Origin: Bacillota bacterium
Lineage (GTDB): Bacteria; Bacillota; Clostridia; Christensenellales; DTU072
Assembly: GCA_023394875.1 (NCBI GenBank)
Contig: JAEXAB010000002.1
Span: forward strand, 62,001 to 126,000
Length of the DNA stretch: 64,000 bases
Reading direction: 5' to 3'
Numbering within the stretch: position 1 is the stretch's first letter; every line of letters starts with the position of its first letter. Positions 1 to 5,951 of the stretch are shown here, piece after piece. Made by a program: the position numbers and the translations under genes. The notes below the pieces were generated by a model. The model saw nothing but the letters and a program-made list of their open reading frames with translations. It was not told where the DNA came from and searched no databases.

Positions 1-94
1 TTTGCAGTCCGTTTTTTATTTATGTTTTCGGCACAACAAAAAAGACCGATTTGTTTTAATCAGTCTTTCAGTTTGGTTTATTCAGTTTATTTGT

Positions 95-156
95 GGCGTG
101 TGCTTGTCTGCGGAGTCGCGAAGCGACGACGCACTTGTTCAAGACAAGCACACGCC
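95..156. repeat. 62-bp inverted repeat with nested hairpin
   Basis: Two perfect 15-bp arms (95-109 and 142-156) enclose a smaller hairpin, GTCGC-GAA-GCGAC at 115-127, itself flanked by TGCG/CGCA (109-112 and 130-133). There is no T-run directly after the outer arm, so it is not a clean intrinsic terminator. It could be a small palindromic repeat element or a transcript-end structure of a gene to the left. No second copy was noticed in the window. Upstream of 248 nothing else convincing is present. Confidence 0.6.
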
Positions 157-247
157 GTGGTGCCAAAGTAGAAAACATTGTTTTTTCTATTTGCTTTTAA
201 AGTAAATGGATGTTATAATAAATGTTATAAAAAAACAAGGTGCTAAA

Positions 248-445
248 ATGGATTTTTCAAAAAAAATTATTTCTGTAAGAGAGTCACTAAATTTAAGTCA
301 AGAACGATTTGCAAAAGAGCTTGGTGTATCGTTTGCGACTGTAAACCGTTGGGAAAAAGGTCATTTTGAACCTAGTTATTTGGCTCAAGTTAGATTTGAG
401 GCTTATTGTAAGTCTAAGGGTATAGCATTAGGAGATTATAAATGA
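248..445 (+). CDS. XRE-family HTH regulator of the restriction cassette
   Basis: A 65-residue protein that is essentially one Cro/CI-type helix-turn-helix: residues about 5-55 read RESLNLSQERFAKELG followed by VSFATVNRWEKG, the classic HTH_3 pattern. The ATG at 248 is preferred over an upstream in-frame ATG at 206 because AAGGTG lies just upstream and the protein then begins at the domain edge. Its stop overlaps the methyltransferase start as ATGA (442-445), so translation is probably coupled. Small XRE proteins directly in front of type II restriction genes often act as controller (C) proteins that delay nuclease expression; that role is inferred here. A direct operator was not identified. 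Confidence 0.85.
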   Translation: MDFSKKIISVRESLNLSQERFAKELGVSFATVNRWEKGHFEPSYLAQVRFEAYCKSKGIALGDYK

Positions 446-1461
446 ATTCTATAGAATTATTTGCTGGTGCTGGAGGACTTGCATTAGGATTAGAACAGGC
501 AGGATTTAATCATCTTGGACTTGTTGAATTTGATAAAAGTGCCGCTAATACATTATCGTTAAATCGACCTGATTGGAATATTCTATGTGAAGACATAGCA
601 GTTACTTTGCAACGAGATTTAGAAAAAGTATTTAACGTTACAAAGGGTGAACTTGATTTGTTGTCAGGTGGCGCACCTTGTCAATCCTTTAGTTATGCAG
701 GAAAACGTTTAGGTTTGCAAGATGTCCGTGGCACAATGTTTTATCACTACGCTACATTCCTACAAAAACTGCAACCAAAAATGTTTTTGTTTGAGAATGT
801 AAAGGGATTGCTTACTCACGATGAAGGAAAAACATATCAAACGATATTGAATATCTTTGAGGAACAAGGGTATGTCACTAAGCACCAGGTCTTAAATGCG
901 TGGGATTATGGTGTTCCTCAGAAACGCGAGCGCCTTATTACTATCGGTATAAGAAACAATTTAGTGGAAAAATGCTCTTTTGAATTTCCTCAAAAACATT
1001 TGTATAAACCGACAATGAGAGATGTAAAACTCGATACAAATCCTGCAAAATCCGAATGTGATAAATATTCCGCATATAAGGAGAGCGTTTTTGCTTTAGT
1101 TCCGTCTGGTGGCTATTGGCGAGATATTGACCCCGACATTGCAAAGGAATATATGAAGACGTGTTGGTATATGGGTGGTGGTAGAACTGGCATTCTTCGT
1201 AGAATAGGTCTTGACGAACCATCCTTGACCGTTTTAACGAGTCCAGGTATGAAACAAACTGACAGATGTCATCCAATCGAAGTACGTCCATTTTCATATC
1301 GGGAAAATGCGCGTATTCAAACATTTCCCGACGATTGGGAGTTCTGTGGAAAATTGTCGGAAAAATACAAACAAGTAGGAAATGCCGTGCCGGTCAATTT
1401 AGCAAAAGAAATAGGTCTTGAAATCAAAAAAACATTGGAGGAAATCAACAATGCCAAATGA
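442..1461 (+). CDS. DNA (cytosine-5-)-methyltransferase, type II RM
   Basis: This 339-residue protein methylates the C5 position of cytosine in a restriction-site context. Visible motifs: motif I FAGAGGLALGLEQAGF near the N-terminus, motif IV GGAPCQSFS with the catalytic Cys, motif VI ENVKGL, motif VIII QKRERL, motif IX RENARIQTFPDDW, and motif X GNAVPVNLAKEIG. The order and length are standard for a single-chain Dcm/HaeIII-type enzyme. The short variable region between motifs VIII and IX would set the target. It overlaps the regulator by 4 nt and the nuclease gene by 11 nt. The adjacent nuclease resembles Eco47II/Sau96I, so the expected target is GGNCC-like; that is inference. Confidence 0.95.
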   Translation: MNSIELFAGAGGLALGLEQAGFNHLGLVEFDKSAANTLSLNRPDWNILCEDIAVTLQRDLEKVFNVTKGELDLLSGGAPCQSFSYAGKRLGLQDVRGTMFYHYATFLQKLQPKMFLFENVKGLLTHDEGKTYQTILNIFEEQGYVTKHQVLNAWDYGVPQKRERLITIGIRNNLVEKCSFEFPQKHLYKPTMRDVKLDTNPAKSECDKYSAYKESVFALVPSGGYWRDIDPDIAKEYMKTCWYMGGGRTGILRRIGLDEPSLTVLTSPGMKQTDRCHPIEVRPFSYRENARIQTFPDDWEFCGKLSEKYKQVGNAVPVNLAKEIGLEIKKTLEEINNAK

Positions 1462-2200
1462 TTATTGTATTACATTCATAAATCAAGAGGATTTTGAAAA
1501 TCACGTCGCTCAAACTATAAAATCATATAATGAAACCCTAAAGTCAATCGACCTAGCAAAGTTTAATAGTAATATTATTGACCCAATAAAGCTAACATTT
1601 GACAAAGCTTTGTTTAGAAAGTCTATGGAGGAAATTATTGAATTAGAAATACATAGACAACGTGATAAATCCAACACTAATGCTATTGGTTACTTTCACC
1701 AGTATATGTTTAAATATGTTGCCAATTGCGAAGTACCTATTCACGGATTTGATGTTATTTATACGCAAACAGACGGCACAAAAGTTTATGTTGAAATGAA
1801 GAATAAACATAATACTATGAATTCATCTTCGGCGCAGAAAACCTATATAGGTATGCAAAATCAGATTCTTAATCACCCAAATGATTTGTGCTTTCTTGTG
1901 GAAACAATTGCAAAACGTTCTCAAAACACTACTTGGAAATGCTCCGTAAATAATCAATCTGTATCTCACGAGAGAATACGTCGTGTTTCTATGGATAAAT
2001 TTTATGAATATGTCACAGGAATTTCAGATTCATTTTATCAGATATGTAAACAATTACCAATGACAATAGAAAAATTAATAAAAACAGATATGGTTGAAAC
2101 CGTAGAAAAAGATACAGTTATAGATGAGTTAAAAGAAAGAAATCCTGATTTATTAAAAGCAATTTATATTCTTGCATTTGAATCATATAATGGTTTTTAA
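1451..2200 (+). CDS. type II restriction endonuclease, Eco47II/Sau96I-like
   Basis: The 249-residue product follows the methyltransferase with an 11-nt overlap; the ATG at 1451 has GGAGG at 1437-1441. The centre reads GFDVIYTQTDG then KVYVEMKNKHNTMNSSSAQK, that is a D...ExK arrangement typical of PD-(D/E)xK nucleases, and the KNKHNTMNSS stretch is what I remember from the Eco47II/Sau96I restriction family (RE_Eco47II in Pfam). It would cut DNA lacking the partner's methylation. A frame begins at 1418, but the 11 extra residues lie inside the methyltransferase gene and have no ribosome-binding site. The family name is recalled rather than searched; a nuclease role is well supported by position and motif. 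Confidence 0.78.
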   Translation: MPNDYCITFINQEDFENHVAQTIKSYNETLKSIDLAKFNSNIIDPIKLTFDKALFRKSMEEIIELEIHRQRDKSNTNAIGYFHQYMFKYVANCEVPIHGFDVIYTQTDGTKVYVEMKNKHNTMNSSSAQKTYIGMQNQILNHPNDLCFLVETIAKRSQNTTWKCSVNNQSVSHERIRRVSMDKFYEYVTGISDSFYQICKQLPMTIEKLIKTDMVETVEKDTVIDELKERNPDLLKAIYILAFESYNGF

Positions 2201-2274
2201 ATTTGATCAAATGCGAGGCTATTAATAAATAGTAATTAAAACAACAATTATTAATTTTATGAGGAGAATTGTAT

Positions 2275-4278
2275 ATGGAAATGGCTTTAAGCTTAAAAAA
2301 TCAAAGCATAGAAACATCTGGGTTGCCAAAAGATTTTAGGGAAGCATTAAGTGAATACGTATGGAACGGATTTGAAGCCAATGCAACTGAAGTAAAAATT
2401 TCTTTTGTATCCAATATAACAGGTGAAGGTGTTGATTCAATATGTGTAGAAGATAATGGCGAAGGAATAAACTATAAAACTTTGGCTGATACATTTGGTT
2501 CCTTCCTAGTATCGCAAAAAAATTCCTTTGTAATAAAGGAAAAAAGAAAATCTAATAAGGGCAAAGGTCGCTTTGCATATAACTTATTTGCAGGTTTGGC
2601 AAAATGGGATACTAGTTATAATGACGAAGGTGTTATAAAAGAATTCACTATTACCTCGGCAAGCTCAACCAAACAAAATATTTCCTATGATGAACCTAAG
2701 AAATCAGGAATGACTTCGACTGGCACAAAAGTAACTTTTCATAATATTATTGGAATTACTTCAAATCAGTTAGAGTTTAACGAAATTGAGGGATATTTTT
2801 TGTTAGAGTTTTCTTGGTTTCTATATCTACACAAAAAACAAAACTACAAACTTATTGTCAATGGGTGTGAATTGGATTATCATAAACACATCAATACTCA
2901 TTTGAGCCAAAGTAGGAATTGTATAATAAGCAATAAAAAATTCGAAATTAATCTTATAGTTTGGAACAATAAAATTAAAGAAAAATTCTGTTGCTATTTT
3001 TTGAATGAACAAGGTGGATTATGTAATAGTTATACCACAACATTCAATAGAAATACTGTGGATTTTAATCATAGCGTTTTCATATGCTCTGACTTCTTTA
3101 GTGGCTATAACGATATAAGTTTTGATGAAAACAGCCAGCTGGAAATTGGCAAAGACGATAACTATTATTTTGTCATTAGGGAATTGAAAAAAGAGGTTCA
3201 AAAATTGGTTGGTCAGCAGTTATCCGTATTTATGGCAGAAAAAGCTGATGAAGAGATTGAAAAAATGATAATGGTAAGGAAAACTTTCCCCATATTTTCT
3301 GATGACCCATATGGACAACTTAGAAAGCGAGATTTAATTAGAGTTACAAAAGAAATTTATTGCACGGAACCTAAAATATTTTACAAACTATCTGATGTGC
3401 AAGAGAAATCCCTATTGGCATTTTTAAATTTACTCCTTTCTTCAGAAGAAAGAGAAAATCTCTTATCTATAATAGAACAAGTGGTTACTTTATCAACTGA
3501 ACAACGCAGTAAATTTGCCGATTTATTGAAAAAAACTAAATTAGAAAATATACTTGACACTATTTGTTTTGTTGAAAATCGTTATAAAATAATAGAAATA
3601 TTAAAAACTATTATATTTGACTTAGATAATTTTGCTAATGAACGTAACCATATACAAAAAATTGTAGAACAGCATTATTGGCTCTTCGGCGAACAGTATA
3701 ATCTAGTGTGTGCTGATGTACCTATGCATAAAGCATTGGAATCATATAAAAATATTTTGTATGGAGTTAATAAGCCAGAAGAAGGTTTGTGTCCTGATGA
3801 AGAGGAAAATCGTAGAATGGACATTTTTTTGTCTGGTTCTCGAAAAGTTGAAAATCATTTTGGTCATTATCAAGAAGAGAATTTAGTCATAGAACTAAAA
3901 GCGCCAAAGGTTCCTCTTTCTATCAAAGTAACTCGCCAAATTGAAGATTATATGCGATTCATTTGTCGTCAGCCACAATTTAAAAGTATACAAAGAAGAT
4001 GGAAATTTATTGCTGTTTGCAAAGAAGTAGATGATGAAGTTAAAGCACTATATAAGGCCTTTGAGCATTTGGGTAAGCCTGGATTAATATGTCTTGTGGA
4101 TGACTTTGAAGTATATGCTATTTGTTGGGATGACATATTTACAAGTTTTAAAATTAAGCATGACTTTATTCTAGATAAATTAAAATTTGATAGAGAAACT
4201 CTTTCTCAAGAACTCTTAGGTGTTGAACAAAACCGTGAAAGTGTAAATCTTTTAACTTCAATAGCGATAGCAAAATAG
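2275..4278 (+). CDS. GHKL ATPase with C-terminal PD-(D/E)xK-like domain
   Basis: A 667-residue protein. The N-terminal ~200 residues form a GHKL (Hsp90/MutL/gyrase B-type) ATPase: EALSEYVWNGFEANA (N-box), EDNGEGI (G1), SNKGKGRFAYN (G2) and GTKVTF (G3). The middle is helical and charged. Near residue 515 is RRMDIFL and near 540 VIELKAP, spaced like the D and ExK of a PD-(D/E)xK nuclease, followed by QIEDYM as in DUF4263/Shedu-like domains. ATG 2275 is chosen because GAGGAG (2261-2266) is 8 nt upstream; a TTG at 2269 is the alternative. It lies 74 nt after the restriction gene on the same strand with no terminator between, so it probably belongs to the cassette. Exact function unknown. Confidence 0.8.
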   Translation: MEMALSLKNQSIETSGLPKDFREALSEYVWNGFEANATEVKISFVSNITGEGVDSICVEDNGEGINYKTLADTFGSFLVSQKNSFVIKEKRKSNKGKGRFAYNLFAGLAKWDTSYNDEGVIKEFTITSASSTKQNISYDEPKKSGMTSTGTKVTFHNIIGITSNQLEFNEIEGYFLLEFSWFLYLHKKQNYKLIVNGCELDYHKHINTHLSQSRNCIISNKKFEINLIVWNNKIKEKFCCYFLNEQGGLCNSYTTTFNRNTVDFNHSVFICSDFFSGYNDISFDENSQLEIGKDDNYYFVIRELKKEVQKLVGQQLSVFMAEKADEEIEKMIMVRKTFPIFSDDPYGQLRKRDLIRVTKEIYCTEPKIFYKLSDVQEKSLLAFLNLLLSSEERENLLSIIEQVVTLSTEQRSKFADLLKKTKLENILDTICFVENRYKIIEILKTIIFDLDNFANERNHIQKIVEQHYWLFGEQYNLVCADVPMHKALESYKNILYGVNKPEEGLCPDEEENRRMDIFLSGSRKVENHFGHYQEENLVIELKAPKVPLSIKVTRQIEDYMRFICRQPQFKSIQRRWKFIAVCKEVDDEVKALYKAFEHLGKPGLICLVDDFEVYAICWDDIFTSFKIKHDFILDKLKFDRETLSQELLGVEQNRESVNLLTSIAIAK

Positions 4279-4398
4279 AGTGGTTAGTGAAGTAAAATAG
4301 TTAAATATTTCAATAGAAAATATAGCAGATTCATACATAAGTGTAAAAATATTTGTTTTTTATATTCGAATTTCGCACCAACCTTTCCGCCATTTTAT

Positions 4399-4426
4399 AA
4401 AAGGGAGCCCTAAATGGGTTCCCTTT
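4399..4426. terminator. bidirectional intrinsic terminator
   Basis: An 11-bp stem with one G-T pair; the arms end in AAAA/TTTT so it can act on either strand. It would end the restriction-cassette transcript (+) and the small XRE gene transcript (-). Confidence 0.55.
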
Positions 4427-4445
4427 TGTATAAATAATGTAAACT

Positions 4446-4462
4446 GTTAGGGATTCTAACCC
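4446..4462. repeat. 17-bp direct repeat, copy 1
   Basis: GTTAGGGATTCTAACCC occurs here and again at 5383-5399, bracketing a ~950-bp block with two divergent XRE genes. Each copy can form a GTTAG/CTAAC mini-hairpin. It may be a recombination or target-site trace. Confidence 0.6.
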
Positions 4463-4595
4463 CGCTAGGGGCGTGAAAGGAAATAAGGCCTTGCCTATAT
4501 ATCGTAAGGGGCTAAGGAAAACTACGTCCTTAGCCCCCTCAGGGCACGGGACACCCTGTAAATTTGTCCCCAAAGTTGTCTGGACTGTTTTTTAT

Positions 4596-4799
4596 TTATG
4601 TAACAAATAATTCGCAAATTCTGATACTAAGCGTTCTTGCAATCTTAAATAAAGCTATAGTTCCGATATTATCATCATGCGCAAAAATTTTATTAAGTGT
4701 ACTAATGCTTATTTTGCATAGCTTACAAAATCTGTTTTTGCTCAACTTGTTTTCTATCATGTAATTGTCGATTAGTTCCGTTTTGAATATTGGTGACAT
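4596..4799 (-). CDS. small XRE-family transcriptional regulator
   Basis: A 67-residue protein consisting of one helix-turn-helix: KLSKNRFCKLCKISISTLNKIF followed by a second-helix region IGTIALFKIARTLSIRICEL, the usual pattern of minimal Cro-like regulators. The start is well supported by AAGGAGG just upstream on the minus strand and by a textbook promoter at 4826-4854. It is divergent from the XRE gene at 4960 and shares its control region, resembling a phage or element repressor/antirepressor pair. Target genes are unknown; the shared intergenic repeats suggest it binds there. Confidence 0.75.
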   Translation of the reverse strand: MSPIFKTELIDNYMIENKLSKNRFCKLCKISISTLNKIFAHDDNIGTIALFKIARTLSIRICELFVT

Positions 4800-4825
4800 A
4801 GGTTTTCCTCCTTTTTACTAAAATT

Positions 4826-4854
4826 ATTATAACTGTTTTCAGTATTGTAGTCAA
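4826..4854 (-). promoter_or_regulatory. promoter of the minus-strand XRE gene
   Basis: On the minus strand TTGACT (4849-4854) and TATAAT (4826-4831) are separated by exactly 17 nt, upstream of the gene starting at 4799. The -35 box lies inside the palindrome TATTGT-AGTCA-ACAATA (4843-4859). Confidence 0.8.
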
Positions 4855-4892
4855 CAATATTTCAGTATTTATATTCTAACTTTATTCAGTAT
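4838..4892. promoter_or_regulatory. putative operator: three TTCAGTAT direct repeats
   Basis: TTCAGTAT occurs at 4838-4845, 4861-4868 and 4885-4892, spaced 23 and 24 bp (about two helical turns each), between two divergent XRE genes. A palindrome TATTGT-N5-ACAATA (4843-4859) overlaps the first. The layout suggests cooperative repressor binding controlling both genes. Confidence 0.65.
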
Positions 4893-4959
4893 ACAAAGGT
4901 TTGAAATCTTTTATAATAGTTAATAGTTATTAAGTAAATGATCTATAATGGAGTGCATT

Positions 4960-5265
4960 ATGAATAGTGTAGTAGCTAAGATTGATAAATTAAGGAAACA
5001 ACGCGGTTGGACTGTTTACAAACTTTCGGTGGAATCTGGTATATCTCAACAAGCAATTCATAAATGGAACGGCGGAGATACCTACCCGTCTATTCCTAAT
5101 TTACAACAAATATGCGATGCTTTTGGCATGACATTAGGCGAATTCTTTACAGACGGCGATTTGGTCGAATTGACACCAGAATTAAAAAATTTAATAGATG
5201 ATTGGCGTACTTTAGCTGCTGAAGATAGAAAAACTATTAATGATTTGATTAAAAAACTTAAATAA
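4960..5265 (+). CDS. XRE-family transcriptional regulator
   Basis: A 101-residue protein with an N-terminal Cro/CI HTH (about residues 5-60: IDKLRKQRGWTVYKLS, ISQQAIHKWNGG, PSIPNLQQICDAFGMTLGEFF) and a short helical tail (LTPELKNLIDDWRTLAAEDR, then IKKLK) that may mediate dimerisation. This is a common form of small regulators in Clostridia. The ATG at 4960 is preferred because GGAG (4950-4953) is 6 nt upstream; an in-frame ATG at 4948 has no site. TATAAT at 4912-4917 may be its -10 box. It is followed by a terminator at 5339-5366, so it is probably monocistronic. Divergent to the XRE gene at 4596-4799. Confidence 0.88.
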   Translation: MNSVVAKIDKLRKQRGWTVYKLSVESGISQQAIHKWNGGDTYPSIPNLQQICDAFGMTLGEFFTDGDLVELTPELKNLIDDWRTLAAEDRKTINDLIKKLK

Positions 5266-5338
5266 TTGTGATATTGAAGAATTTAACTAATGGAGATTTA
5301 AGACAAATGACATTGCTCTTCAATTAATGTCAACAGTC

Positions 5339-5366
5339 AGAGACAGCCATTTGGCTATCTCTTTTA
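5339..5366 (+). terminator. intrinsic terminator after XRE gene
   Basis: AGAGACAGCC / GGCTATCTCT stem (9 of 10 pairs) with loop ATTT, followed by TTTT. Confidence 0.7.
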
Positions 5367-5382
5367 GCTTTATGATAAGCTA

Positions 5383-5399
5383 GTTAGGGATTCTAACCC
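5383..5399. repeat. 17-bp direct repeat, copy 2
   Basis: Identical to 4446-4462. Sequence on either side of the two copies differs. Confidence 0.6.
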
Positions 5400-5585
5400 T
5401 ACCGTCTAACACCGCTTTAGTCATCATAACTTTTGAATTAAGCAGAATTTATATTGAAATAAAGGTTTTTATGGGATATAATTATATAACAAGTTTAGAA
5501 ATAAACTGATAGACGAAAACGTAATGAAAATTATTAACGACAAAAGAAGCAAGGAAAAACAAGGTTAACAGCTTATTGATAATTA

Positions 5586-5617
5586 AGGGAGCTAAATATT
5601 TTAGCTCTCTTTTGTTT
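5586..5617 (+). terminator. intrinsic terminator
   Basis: AGGGAGCTAAA / TTTAGCTCTCT stem (one wobble pair), 3-nt loop, then TTTGTTTT. There is no clear gene directly upstream; only a 14-codon frame at about 5524. Confidence 0.65.
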
Positions 5618-5728
5618 TGATTATTCTTTGTTTTTGCCATTATGTAGTCTTCGTTGTCGGCGTTTTCTGCCTTTTTGCGGTCAAAAAGCTATATAGCGGA
5701 AAATTTTTTCCCAACATATGAATTTTAG

Positions 5729-5808
5729 TTGACATCTTTTTATCGCTAGGAATATAATGAGGTAAAAGCAAAGGTGCTGAGGCGTTAGCCTACGGCACTT
5801 TTTGTTTT
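5729..5808 (+). promoter_or_regulatory. strong promoter followed by a short hairpin transcript
   Basis: TTGACA (5729-5734), an 18-nt spacer and TATAAT (5753-5758) predict a start near 5765. Only about 10 nt further lies a hairpin (GTGCTG at 5774-5779 with CGGCAC at 5793-5798, inner stem AGGC/GCCT) followed by TTTTTGTTTT. The unit would give a ~40-nt RNA or act as an attenuator in the leader of the ammonium transporter at 5952. Confidence 0.65.
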
Positions 5809-5862
5809 ATACAGGTATTTTTATACCAAACATAAATATTATAAAGCAATATAAATAAACAC

Positions 5863-5896
5863 AAAGGCGTGTATTTTTCATAATACGCGCCTTTTA
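5863..5896 (+). terminator. terminator-like hairpin in amt leader
   Basis: AAAGGCGTGTAT (5863-5874) pairs with ATACGCGCCTTT (5883-5894), 8-nt loop, followed by TTTTATG. It lies about 55 nt before the amt start codon, so transcripts from the 5729 promoter must pass it; it may act as a regulated attenuator. Confidence 0.6.
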
Positions 5897-5951
5897 TGTT
5901 ATAAACGACATAACAAAATAAACCAATAATTTAATTCAGGAGGAAATTAAT

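Larger units (their letters stand above)
4279..4595. other. non-coding stretch with two strong hairpins
   Basis: No convincing gene. It holds a bidirectional terminator-like stem at 4399-4426 (AAAAGGGAGCC against GGTTCCCTTTT), a perfect 11-bp hairpin at 4508-4518/4527-4537 (GGGGCTAAGGA / TCCTTAGCCCC), and one copy of a 17-bp repeat at 4446-4462. An 80-codon frame on the minus strand covers the hairpins and has neither a ribosome-binding site nor a recognisable product. Confidence 0.6.
5266..5951. other. non-coding region between XRE gene and amt
   Basis: No gene longer than about 15 codons is credible. It contains the terminator of the XRE gene, the second 17-bp repeat copy (5383-5399), a further terminator at 5586-5617, and a promoter followed by two terminator-like hairpins in front of the ammonium transporter. 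The part 5400-5580 shows no recognisable feature and may be debris of an excised element. Confidence 0.6.

Noticed and set aside
2..205. 67-codon plus-strand frame at the left edge
   Set aside because: It runs through the nested palindrome, has no ribosome-binding site and no recognisable protein features.
4331..4573. 80-codon minus-strand frame
   Set aside because: It spans a terminator-like stem and a perfect 11-bp hairpin and lacks a ribosome-binding site.
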